A stretch of 12,747 nt of DNA from an uncultured Schaedlerella sp. (GCA_934435195.1 CAKSAJ010000042.1:1-12747); one strand, 5' to 3'. Positions 6,211 through 12,747 are shown, numbered from the stretch's first letter. The notes: generated from the sequence alone by a model not told the origin. Numbers and translations are program-made.

Positions 6211-6258
6211 AAAACGTCGAAAATGTCAGATTATATTGACAAGACCGACGTTTTTATT
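6211..6258 (+). terminator. Probable terminator of the regulator transcript
   Basis: AAAACGTCG (6211-6219) pairs perfectly with CGACGTTTT (6246-6254), with an inner TGTCA/TGACA pairing, and is followed by a T-rich tail (TTTTTATTTATTC). The 3' half also contains the -35 box of the next promoter, so terminator and promoter overlap. Confidence 0.55.
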
Positions 6259-6264
6259 TATTCT
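6236..6264 (+). promoter_or_regulatory. Promoter of the permease-hydrolase operon
   Basis: A perfect TTGACA (6236-6241) is followed after 17 bases by TATTCT (6259-6264), predicting a start near 6271 and a leader of about 45 bases before the permease gene. The candidate operator palindrome overlaps the predicted start site. Confidence 0.6.
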
Positions 6265-6267
6265 TAT

Positions 6268-6277
6268 TTGTATACAA
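6268..6277 (+). promoter_or_regulatory. Candidate GntR/FCD operator palindrome
   Basis: TTGTATACAA is a perfect 10-bp palindrome of the TNGTNNNACNA type bound by many FCD-subfamily GntR regulators. It overlaps the predicted transcription start of the operon downstream of a GntR gene, an ideal place for repression. No second perfect copy is seen upstream of the regulator gene itself. Confidence 0.5.
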
Positions 6278-6316
6278 TATAAAATATAAATAATAAAAAA
6301 CAAAAGGAGAGGTAAA

Positions 6317-7696
6317 ATGAGTAACAAAAATATCATTGTTAACACTTCTGAGCCAGGTCCAGGAATTCTTGGCAGAGGAGATATGTTTGCAATCGCAGTA
6401 GGAATGGTAATTGGATCAGGAATGGTAACTCTGATTGGACCGGCAATGGCATATACAGGATATTCTGTATGGCTGGCATATTTAACAGCAATTGTTATGG
6501 GATTTTTTATGGTATTTCCATATATCATTCTGGGCGGAACCATGCGAGTGGCAGGAGGTCCATATTCTATTGTGACGAATCTTTCAGGTGTCAGCGCCGG
6601 TGGTTTAGTAGCCTATACAAAATTAGTAACACCGATTCTGAACAGTTCTTTTGCTCTTGCATTGGGACTGTATATTAATAATCTTCTTCCAAATATTACA
6701 GTTAAGGCAATTGCAATTGCAGGTGTTCTTATTCTGTTTGTACTGAATCTTCTTGGAATGGATATTTTTGCAAAAGTCAGTAAAGTACTGTCTACAATCC
6801 TTCTGATTACAATGGTGTTGTATGTTGTTTTTGGACTTACACAGATCAGACAGCCGATTTTTGATTTTTCTGGTGAAAAAATGTTTACCGGTGGATTCAA
6901 AGGATTTATGCTTGCTGCGCTGCTTCTGATCAATTCTGCTAATGGTTATTACAATATTCTCTGGTATGGAAAAGATGCAAAGAAAGCAACTAAAGATGTT
7001 CCATTTGCCGCAATGTCCTGCGTACCATGTCTTTTGGTTATTTATGTAGGACTGGCTATGGTAACCGGAGGTGTTCTTCCACATGATGAGGTAGCAGGTG
7101 TGGAAACGATTCTTCCGGCAGCACAGGCAATTCTGCCGTCAGTAGTCTATAAGATTTTCATGATCGGTGGACCAATCATGGCAATCATTACAACACTGAA
7201 TGGAGTATTCAATGATGTTAGATACCCAATTGCACAGGCAGCTAAGGATGGCTGGCTTCCAAAAGGGATTCTGAAGGAAAATCGTTTTGGCGCACCATTT
7301 TTAATCTATACATATACATTGATTGTAGTATTACTTCCGATAATCTTTGACATGAGTATCGTAACAATCACAAATATTTTCCAGGTGATTACATTTTTCA
7401 TGAATGTAACCGTTGTATATGCAATTTCACGTCTTCCAAAGAAATATCCAGAAGCATGGAGTAAAAATAAATTCCATCTAAAAAAAGGTGGTCTCTATGC
7501 TTTTTGTACAATCAGTATTATCATATATACAGTAATCTTTATGAAAGGAATCTTCAGTATCAAGCCGGCATATGCAGTTTCTGCAGTTATCGTGATGGTT
7601 GCATTGATCCTGATTGGAATTTATCTTACAAATAAAGGTGGTATCCGTATTGAAACATCTATCTGGCAGCCGTCTGAGGAGGAGAACAATGAATAG
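6317..7696 (+). CDS. APC-superfamily amino acid permease
   Basis: This 459-residue integral membrane protein has about twelve hydrophobic segments. The first carries the broken-helix signature of APC transporters (GDMFAIAVGMVIGSGMV, about 21-37), where substrate backbone atoms are bound in the family. Helices follow at about 50-75, 120-150, 155-175, 195-215, 233-255, 275-300, 325-345, 350-372, 400-420 and 425-450. The family imports or exchanges amino acids or amines across the cell membrane using ion gradients. The substrate is not evident. AGGAGAGG lies just before the ATG. The stop overlaps the start of the serine hydrolase gene by eight bases, so the two are translationally coupled, and the whole is likely controlled by the upstream GntR protein. 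Confidence 0.92.
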   Translation: MSNKNIIVNTSEPGPGILGRGDMFAIAVGMVIGSGMVTLIGPAMAYTGYSVWLAYLTAIVMGFFMVFPYIILGGTMRVAGGPYSIVTNLSGVSAGGLVAYTKLVTPILNSSFALALGLYINNLLPNITVKAIAIAGVLILFVLNLLGMDIFAKVSKVLSTILLITMVLYVVFGLTQIRQPIFDFSGEKMFTGGFKGFMLAALLLINSANGYYNILWYGKDAKKATKDVPFAAMSCVPCLLVIYVGLAMVTGGVLPHDEVAGVETILPAAQAILPSVVYKIFMIGGPIMAIITTLNGVFNDVRYPIAQAAKDGWLPKGILKENRFGAPFLIYTYTLIVVLLPIIFDMSIVTITNIFQVITFFMNVTVVYAISRLPKKYPEAWSKNKFHLKKGGLYAFCTISIIIYTVIFMKGIFSIKPAYAVSAVIVMVALILIGIYLTNKGGIRIETSIWQPSEEENNE

Positions 7697-9113
7697 TATA
7701 TTTACAAGAACAGAGCTTAATCCAATAAAACTGGCAGAAATGCTGGAGGAACTTGAGAATACAGTGGAACTGCATAGCATATCTGTGCGCTACAAAGGAG
7801 AGACTGTTCTGGAAGGAGCCTGGGCACCTTTTTCACTGAGCGATCCACAGATGATGCATTCACTGTCCAAAATAGGAACCAGCATCTGCGTTGGTTTTGC
7901 TTTAGATGAAGGAAAACTTCATCTGGAAGATCATTTTCTGGAGTATGTAAGAGAAGAGTTACCGGCATCATATGATGAAGCTCTGGAAGATATTACAATC
8001 TATGATCTGATTACTATGCAGGCAGGATCAAAAGAGTGCTGCAACAATGTATGGTTTTCCAGAATCGAGAAGGACTGGGAGACAAACTGGTTGAAACAGC
8101 CCAAAATTCGTGAAGACATCGGAAAGGCTTTTCATTATGATTCCGGATGCAGTTATACACTTTCGAGAATCGTGTCTAAAGTTATGGGAGAAAACTGTCT
8201 GTCCATCATGCAGAAGAGAGTTTTTGATAAAATGGGATTTGGCAGAATCAACTGGTTGACAAGCCCGGAAGGTCATAACACTGGCGGCTGGGGAATGTAT
8301 TTGACTGCATCACAAATCTCTGCGTTGGCACAACTCCTGCTTCAGAAAGGAAACTGGAAAGGTGAACAGCTTGTGCCAGCCTGGTGGGTTGAAGAAATGG
8401 GAAAAATGAGAGTAGAAATTCCGGGAGATGAAAAGAAAGCACTAACACATTATGCTTATCATATAAAAGCAGGAAAAGAAATTTTTGCAGCGGAAGGTGC
8501 ATTTGGCCAGTATCTGATCTGCTTCCGTAATCTTCCGGTGGCGATTGGAATTACAGCTGGTGCACGGGAATATCTTGCAGCAGATATTTGCTTGAAGTAT
8601 ATGAAGGAAGCAGTTTCTGAACCATGCAAAGAGGAGCAATTGGAGGCGGCAGAGAAAACACTTCGCGCCAAGCTAAACAGTCTGTCACTCGTCCAACCAG
8701 AGGGGACATTTCGAACTGCCAGAAAAGAAGCTGCAAAATTATTTGACAGAAAGATTCTTTTTACAGAAAATCCACGAAAGATTGAGAGCGCAGTGTTCAC
8801 GAAAGATGGCCACAGAGTAAAGATTGAAGCAGTAATCAATGGTGAACAGAAAACACTTTATGCTGGTTACAAAGTATGGAAACGTAATGATCTTTATCCG
8901 GATGATCATACAAAAAGATATCAAAATGTAGCCTATGCAATGGATGCAGAAGCATTGTATCTGTCTGTGGGACTTATAAATACTTCTTACAAAGAAGAAT
9001 ACTGCCTGTGGGTAAATTCGCAAGACAAAGTCATTGCAACCTGGCATCCAAATGTAACTTACCTTCCGGAGGAACCGGATATGATTTGGAAATTCACCGG
9101 AACTTTCGAGTAA
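7689..9113 (+). CDS. Beta-lactamase-fold serine hydrolase (class C / DD-peptidase-like)
   Basis: From the ATG at 7689, with GGAGGAG upstream, the protein has 474 residues; an earlier in-frame ATG at 7614 lies deep in the permease gene and lacks support. The first motif is S58-L59-S60-K61 (SxxK), in HSLSKIG. The second is Y150-D151-S152, replacing the usual YxN/YSN. The pattern GGWGMYLTASQISALAQLLLQKG at about 199-221 is typical of the serine hydrolase fold, and EGAFGQY at about 269-275 takes the place of the KTG/HxG strand. Residues about 350-474 look like an extra beta-rich domain. There is no signal peptide, so it should act in the cytoplasm. Family members cleave amide or ester bonds, including peptides and D-amino acid amides. 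Coupling to an amino acid permease suggests it hydrolyses the imported compound; that is inference. Confidence 0.88.
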   Translation: MNSIFTRTELNPIKLAEMLEELENTVELHSISVRYKGETVLEGAWAPFSLSDPQMMHSLSKIGTSICVGFALDEGKLHLEDHFLEYVREELPASYDEALEDITIYDLITMQAGSKECCNNVWFSRIEKDWETNWLKQPKIREDIGKAFHYDSGCSYTLSRIVSKVMGENCLSIMQKRVFDKMGFGRINWLTSPEGHNTGGWGMYLTASQISALAQLLLQKGNWKGEQLVPAWWVEEMGKMRVEIPGDEKKALTHYAYHIKAGKEIFAAEGAFGQYLICFRNLPVAIGITAGAREYLAADICLKYMKEAVSEPCKEEQLEAAEKTLRAKLNSLSLVQPEGTFRTARKEAAKLFDRKILFTENPRKIESAVFTKDGHRVKIEAVINGEQKTLYAGYKVWKRNDLYPDDHTKRYQNVAYAMDAEALYLSVGLINTSYKEEYCLWVNSQDKVIATWHPNVTYLPEEPDMIWKFTGTFE

Positions 9114-9198
9114 AAATTAAGAGGGAAATAGTCAGAGCAGTAACTGTAACCTTGGAGGGTGTTATAAACAGGAGTTTTATCAAAAAATAATAATACTA

Positions 9199-9246
9199 AA
9201 GGATGTGTCAAGGTAATGGAGAAGTTACCGTAGCACATCCTTTTTG
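9199..9246 (+). terminator. Terminator of the regulator-permease-hydrolase region
   Basis: AAGGATGTG (9199-9207) pairs with CACATCCTT (9234-9242), with inner GGTAA/TTACC, followed by a T-run (9241-9245). It is a strong two-part stem 86 bases after the hydrolase stop. The intervening A/T-rich stretch shows no gene. Confidence 0.85.
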
Positions 9247-9313
9247 GGCTGTTTTCATAAAAAAGGAGTGAATACGGATTACGAATGTCCGTTTCATTAA
9301 AGGAAGGAGCAAG

Positions 9314-9610
9314 ATGAAGCAATTAAAAAAACAATGGAATAAGGTAACGGTACTTTTGCTGACATTTGGTATAGTTTTTGGATTATTTGGGGCAGTGCCG
9401 GTACAGGCACAGGATGCAGTATCTTATGCAAAAAAGGAAGCTGCCGCGTTAAAGGCAGAGGGTTGTGACGTGGTGATTGCATTGCCTATACGCTTGAACC
9501 AAGGACTTCCGCTGCTTTTGTTTAGAAGATGTTTATATGATATTTTTATTGTCTGTTTAACTGGGAGCAGTTTTATTTTGCACGATCAAGAAACGGATCG
9601 TTTGGATTAA
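9314..9610 (+). pseudogene. Relic of an exported 5'-nucleotidase-type gene (internal deletion, truncated)
   Basis: The gene starts normally: GGAAGGAG precedes an ATG encoding a good signal peptide (basic start MKQLKKQWNK, hydrophobic core VTVLLLTFGIVFGLF, likely cut after AVPVQA, about residue 32). The next residues, DAVSYAKKEAAALKAEGCDVVIAL (34-57), match the interior of the metallophosphatase domain of UshA-like 5'-nucleotidases, normally followed by THLG. The roughly 150-200 residues that should lie between, including the DxH metal motif, are absent. After base 9484 similarity is lost and the frame runs through unrelated sequence to a stop at 9610. No nucleotidase can be made. Repeat copy 2 begins 57 bases further on; 9485-9667 shows nothing recognisable. 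Confidence 0.7.
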
Positions 9611-9667
9611 AGATGGAAATGGATGTTGCTCCATCAAGTGCACACTGTACCTGGATGTATGTTGCAC

Positions 9668-10314
9668 AGTTTCTAAGCTCTAACGTAAAATTCTGGTCTT
9701 TAATTATTTCCAATCGCTTTCTCCGTATTCACTGAAATTCATATCCGATGTTTTCTTACAGTACGTTATCGTATATTTGATGAATTAAAGAGCTAAGCTT
9801 TGTTTGGCGGGTGCTGTGGATATAATTTTAGTGGAGATATCTGCGATAGTGGATTTTGGGGAATTGAAGATGCAAAATTTTGATGGGGAGTATCTGCAAG
9901 TTATAGAAAGAGCAAGTAGAGGATGCATAATTTCAATGAGAAGCATCTGCAAGTCATGAAAAGAGAAAGATGTAGATACATTGGTCTAAAAAAGAGCATC
10001 TGTGATAGCGAATATTAAGTAAGTGCAGATACAGGAGGTGCCAGAAAGGCATCCGCAACAATGAATATCAAGGTATTGCAGATACAACAGTTGCCACAAA
10101 GGCATCTGTACAAGCAAATAACCACATGATATAGATACATCAGACACCAGAAAAGTAAATCCTTCATCGTTCCACATCTTTCAACCACGGTACACCAAAA
10201 AAGCAAGAAAAGACTATGCACTCCAGCGAAGCTGAGCAGGAGTGCATAGTCTTTTTCTTGCTTTTCGCTATGATATCGTATCAATGGGGGTAAATTGATG
10301 CCACAGTAACATTT
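9668..10314 (+). repeat. Long structured intergenic repeat element, copy 2 (5'-truncated)
   Basis: This 647-base stretch repeats the copy at 3831-4670 in the same orientation. Similarity begins abruptly at AGTTTCTAAG, inside the apical loop of hairpin A, so the left arm is missing and hairpin A cannot form. The stem-loop array is shorter because whole units are missing; for example the sequence passes from GAGAAGCATC of one unit into TGCAAGTCATG, which in copy 1 ends a unit two further on. Hairpin B is intact. Similarity ends after AACATTT, as in copy 1. No gene is credible inside; the long minus-strand frames lack binding sites. Confidence 0.85.
10200..10264 (+). repeat. Hairpin B of copy 2
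   Basis: Bases 10200-10224 pair with 10239-10264 with a single bulged base, identical in both arms to copy 1. The loop is only 14 bases (10225-10238) against 38 in copy 1, because it lacks a 24-base segment holding the GTCGGGC/GCCCGAC hairpin. It may act as a terminator. Confidence 0.88.
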
Positions 10315-10357
10315 AATATAAAATATTTTGAATTTGGCAGAGTGTTGATTTTGATTC

Positions 10358-10366
10358 TGTTATAAT
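10358..10366 (+). promoter_or_regulatory. Extended -10 promoter of the 92-aa gene
   Basis: TGTTATAAT is a perfect extended -10 element (TGnTATAAT). No good -35 box lies at standard spacing, which extended -10 promoters tolerate. It lies about 40 bases before the coding start. Confidence 0.55.
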
Positions 10367-10407
10367 TTGCATCATAAACAGGAACTGATTGTAGAAAGAG
10401 GTGTTTT

Positions 10408-10686
10408 ATGAGTGGGCAAGTATTAGAAAATGATAGTCCGGATTTTCTTAAAAAGATGTATCGATATTATGTAGAATCGGATAATTTTTTGAAAGAAAGA
10501 AATAAAGAGATTGATGAAAAAATTATACAAGCATTTCGGCAGCATTATAAGGGGTCAATAGAATCAATGGAAACTTTTCGAGATGAAATATTTGGAATTG
10601 TGATGCAAGTTCAGGAAGTGTATTTTTGTGAAGGTATTAAATGCGCTCAAATGTTGCAGACAGAAAAGGTAAGAAAATCATTTTAG
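10408..10686 (+). CDS. Small helical protein of unknown function (92 aa)
   Basis: The protein is predicted to be almost entirely helical and soluble, with alternating charged and hydrophobic residues (FLKKMYRYYVESDNFLKERN, then EIFGIVMQVQEVYFCEGI). It resembles in style the small clostridial accessory proteins of about 90-100 residues often found in variable regions, but I do not recognise a defined family. There is an AGAGGTG-like binding site. It is separated from the next gene by 85 bases that contain a new promoter, so the two need not be an operon. Codon use is A/T-rich like its right-hand neighbours. Confidence 0.7.
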   Translation: MSGQVLENDSPDFLKKMYRYYVESDNFLKERNKEIDEKIIQAFRQHYKGSIESMETFRDEIFGIVMQVQEVYFCEGIKCAQMLQTEKVRKSF

Positions 10687-10688
10687 AA

Positions 10689-10717
10689 TTGTAATGATTT
10701 ATTAATAAGAGTATAAT
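10689..10717 (+). promoter_or_regulatory. Promoter of the 342-aa membrane protein gene
   Basis: TTGTAA (10689-10694) and a consensus TATAAT (10712-10717) are separated by exactly 17 bases, about 55 bases before the start codon. Confidence 0.65.
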
Positions 10718-10771
10718 TATCTACAACTAAATAAAATATAGTTACAGACATACGGATGAGGGAGGAAAGAA

Positions 10772-11800
10772 ATGATTACAGAAATTAAGGAAGCACTACA
10801 AGATTTTAGGGAAAATCCAATGGAAGGGCTAATATTTTTACTTCCAGTGGTTATACTTGGCATTTCGATTGTCAGTGGAATTGTAGGATATGTATCATTT
10901 ATTAGGCAAAATGGATATAAAAATCAATTTGCAGTGATCAAATCAGAAGGGATTATGGAATCTTTTACAAAAGGTACAAGTACATTCGGAATAAAAGGAC
11001 CGATAGGAACAACAATAATAATTTTGTTGATAATTCAAGTGCTTGTAATGTTGATCGCATATTTCATAAATAGTGATGGTAATGCAGCAATAATTACAGA
11101 CATAGTAGGTGTCGTTGTGTTAATAGGGGGAATCTGTTTAACTCAATGGCAAGAATATAATTGGGAAACTAGTTTTATAAGAGGAATAATAAGTTTTATA
11201 GGAAAGTATAAAGAACTCGATATAGATCATGTAGAAGAAATTGTATTAGGGTGTATGGGGATAGCCGCAATCGCATTGATTATTGGATTTGGCATTTTAT
11301 TAGCAAGAGAATATGAGGAAGGCGTGTTGCTGACATTATTTTGTGCAGCAATGAATTATATCGCAATACCGCTGATAATTTTATTTTTGGAAAATATCAT
11401 TCCATTGCTAATATTAATTGTAGTGGGTATTATAATTGTAATTGGACTTGTAACAGGATTAGGAGAAAGTGGAGGAAGTTCAGTGGGAGAGAGTAGTGTA
11501 AGTAGGACAGAATCAAGAGAACCAAGTAATAGTCGAAATACTACTTCAAAGAAAGCAGAACCAGAAAAAACGCAAGAAAGAAAAGCGAATAGTTCTTACA
11601 TAGAAAATTACAACGAAGCTGGAGGAATTTATTTACATAAAGTAAAAAGCAGTTGGGGAGAAGATTATATAGAGTTAGATAACTCTACTGTAACGCGCCG
11701 TATTTGTAGTATTAAAGCACTGGAAAAAGGTGAATATCATATTTACGATAAAAAGAGCGGAAGAGAAATAACTTCGGCAGAGATTCCGTGGAAGAAATAA
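10772..11800 (+). CDS. Six-helix membrane protein with C-terminal soluble domain, unknown function
   Basis: This 342-residue protein has GGGAGG before the ATG. Hydrophobic segments lie at about 18-42, 78-98, 106-124, 158-177, 184-205 and 208-230, with a charged linker after the third helix. Residues about 232-276 are a low-complexity Ser/Glu/Lys-rich linker, and about 277-342 form a small domain with alternating strands (GIYLHKVKSSWGEDYIEL, KGEYHIYDKKSGREITSAEI). There is no signal peptide. I do not recognise the family, and no catalytic motif is evident. The architecture, a membrane bundle tethering a small sensor-like domain, is seen in many accessory proteins of clostridia. It is followed by the large structured RNA region, with no obvious terminator between. 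Confidence 0.78.
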   Translation: MITEIKEALQDFRENPMEGLIFLLPVVILGISIVSGIVGYVSFIRQNGYKNQFAVIKSEGIMESFTKGTSTFGIKGPIGTTIIILLIIQVLVMLIAYFINSDGNAAIITDIVGVVVLIGGICLTQWQEYNWETSFIRGIISFIGKYKELDIDHVEEIVLGCMGIAAIALIIGFGILLAREYEEGVLLTLFCAAMNYIAIPLIILFLENIIPLLILIVVGIIIVIGLVTGLGESGGSSVGESSVSRTESREPSNSRNTTSKKAEPEKTQERKANSSYIENYNEAGGIYLHKVKSSWGEDYIELDNSTVTRRICSIKALEKGEYHIYDKKSGREITSAEIPWKK

Positions 11801-11836
11801 ACAAAGGAATTTGGTCAAAGTTTGTCTAAAATTTTT

Positions 11837-11842
11837 TATAAT
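11837..11842 (+). promoter_or_regulatory. Candidate -10 box for the large structured RNA
   Basis: A consensus TATAAT follows a T-run 37 bases after the membrane protein stop. No clear -35 box is present at 16-18 bases, so this is tentative. If used, transcription would start near 11849 and the RNA would be about 795 bases long. Confidence 0.4.
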
Positions 11843-11885
11843 CCAGATATACAAACAGTAATAAAGATTCAAAAAGGAGGCACAC

Positions 11886-11918
11886 ATGATTACAAACGAA
11901 ACGAGAACATCAATTTAA
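11886..11918 (+). CDS. Ten-codon leader ORF with strong ribosome binding site
   Basis: AAGGAGG (11874-11880) sits five bases before an ATG that opens the short frame MITNETRTSI and stops at TAA (11916-11918). The binding site is as good as any in the window, yet the peptide is only ten residues. It immediately precedes the hairpin that opens the large structured RNA, so it may be a leader peptide, or the AGGAGG may be part of the RNA. Not proven to be translated. Confidence 0.4.
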   Translation: MITNETRTSI

Positions 11919-11939
11919 AAAATTTTTAAGAGAAATGAA

Positions 11940-12643
11940 GGGCTTGCGAAAAGCAAGCCCCGAATGAATTGAACCTTCAAATATGCCACACCCATCATAA
12001 CTTCATTACCAGTGAGGATTGGGTGCGCGGTCGAAAGAGGAACAAATGAACAAAAGCAGAGGTTATTTCAAGAAGAGAACCTGTGGGAGTTCATCTAAGC
12101 GGAGACGTGAAGATGGTGTTAGTTGACACCAAGAGTTTTTTATTCGGTTGTGGCACTTTGAAGATATCGTTGCAGACTGAAAATCACCTTAACGGGTGAT
12201 TGAGTGTAGAAATACATTTGTGAAGGGTTCATTGATGTTTCGATAGGCGGCCTCAACGCAGAGGAGGAACGGTTGATGCCTCACCCGAAAGGTGATGATA
12301 CACAACCGAAACCGATGACGCATCAAACCGCATGGGCACTGTTGCATGAACGCCCGGGTATATGTGAAAAGCATATATGGAATCAAATCACAAGCAAGTA
12401 GCTAAAGGCAAGCTTATTCAACAGTGAGGTCTTGTGGCTGGTGAAAGCTAGACAGGTCTACATCAGTAAGGATTTCTGCCTACAGTGAAGAAATTTATAT
12501 GTAGGGTCCATGGAATATGAGTTTTGCCGACGGGTAAAACGAGAGGGATACCTCGACAAGATGTTCTGTGCTGACAGTTGTAGCTGTAAAGGTATTTTCA
12601 AGGTCTTCGGGTGACCGAGGGCATATTTGAGGGTTCAATTTTT
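11940..12643 (+). ncRNA. Large structured non-coding RNA (about 700 nt), class not assigned
   Basis: Bases 11967-11987 pair with 12620-12640 over 21 consecutive positions with one G-U, closing a domain of about 650 bases; a T-run (12639-12643) follows. Just before it, GGGCTTGC (11940-11947) pairs with GCAAGCCC across GAAAA. Inside are many clean hairpins: CACCCA/TGGGTG near the 5' end, ATGAAC (12046-12051) with GTTCAT (12089-12094) enclosing AGGTT/AACCT, GGTGT/ACACC (12115-12130), AATCACC/GGTGATT (12182-12201), TGTA-GAAA-TACA (12205-12216), TCACC/GGTGA (12281-12295), TATATG/CATATA (12359-12377), CTACAT/ATGTAG with inner ATTTCT/AGAAAT (12458-12504), GTTTTGCC/GGGTAAAAC (12521-12540), GAGG-GATA-CCTC (12543-12554) and GGTC/GACC (12602-12616). 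No coding frame is plausible. Size and long closing helix resemble GOLLD or ROOL RNAs; I cannot confirm either. Confidence 0.8.
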
Positions 12644-12674
12644 AGATTGGTGTCACATTTATTGGGAGGACAAA

Positions 12675-12747
12675 ATGGAAAAGAATTTTATTGATGAATT
12701 TATTCCATCAAAAGATACAAGAGCTTATTTGCATAGCATTCATCATG
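12675..12747 (+). CDS. Start of an unidentified accessory protein (partial, runs off the window)
   Basis: GGGAGG (12664-12669) precedes an ATG at 12675, and the frame is open to the window edge, giving MEKNFIDEFIPSKDTRAYLH and four more residues. The opening resembles small Lachnospiraceae proteins of unknown function that begin with a FI-x-F-IPSK-type segment, from general recall only. It begins 31 bases after the end of the large structured RNA and may be its genetic partner. Too little is visible for a function. Confidence 0.6.
   Translation, partial: MEKNFIDEFIPSKDTRAYLHSIHH

Noticed and set aside
6613..7084. Long minus-strand ORFs within the permease and hydrolase genes
   Set aside because: They are antisense shadows of well-supported genes with no binding sites or recognisable domains.
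11940..11960. Terminator of the membrane protein gene (GGGCTTGC/GCAAGCCC hairpin)
   Set aside because: The stem is strong but is followed by CGAATGAATT with no T-run, so it fits better as part of the structured RNA.
12189..12386. Minus-strand ORF of 65 residues
   Set aside because: It lies inside the structured RNA, has no binding site and shows no recognisable protein character.
12024..12643. Group II intron (GTGCG-like start at 12024, long structured RNA, ORF downstream)
   Set aside because: There is no domain V signature, and the downstream ORF does not begin like a reverse transcriptase. The closing helix at 11967-12640 encloses the supposed 5' splice site. A covariance search should still exclude it formally.

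Overview
The window looks like a chromosomal segment of a low-GC Gram-positive gut anaerobe, most likely a Lachnospiraceae-type clostridium. This rests on the A/T-rich codon use, strong AGGAGG ribosome binding sites, seven tRNA genes without encoded CCA, a T-box leader on thrS, and the kinds of proteins present. This is inferred from style and family content, not from a database match. All recognisable genes lie on the + strand.

Region 1 (1-980) is the end of an rRNA operon: the last bases of 23S rRNA, tRNA-Asn, a terminator, then a fresh promoter driving tRNA-Glu, -Thr, -CAU (Ile2 or Met), -Asp, -Val and -Leu, closed by a second terminator. No 5S gene lies between the 23S end and tRNA-Asn. 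Region 2 (1023-3672) holds a 76-residue protein of unknown function and thrS behind a consensus promoter and a complete T-box leader with an ACC (Thr) specifier and an intrinsic terminator.

Region 3 (3681-4670) is a gene-free, highly structured repeat: a 271-bp imperfect hairpin, then about ten short tandem stem-loops, then a second long hairpin. A second, truncated copy in the same orientation lies at 9668-10314. Region 4, between the copies, has a small glycine-rich membrane protein overlapping a decayed 4Fe-4S membrane protein gene, then a coherent unit of an FCD-type GntR regulator, an APC-superfamily amino acid permease and a beta-lactamase-fold serine hydrolase. A perfect 10-bp palindrome (TTGTATACAA) at the permease promoter is a good operator candidate. 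After this operon's terminator comes the relic of an exported 5'-nucleotidase-type gene, with its signal peptide joined directly to an internal fragment.

Region 5 (10321-12747) is more A/T-rich accessory DNA: a small helical protein, a six-helix membrane protein with a soluble C-terminal domain, and a non-coding stretch of about 870 bases. That stretch contains a large structured RNA whose two ends, some 630 bases apart, form a 21-pair helix. A ten-codon ORF with a strong Shine-Dalgarno precedes it, and an incomplete ORF follows it.

The most unusual contents are the large RNA at about 11940-12643, comparable in size to the GOLLD and ROOL classes, and the two-copy hairpin-array element. I could not assign either to a named family by eye.
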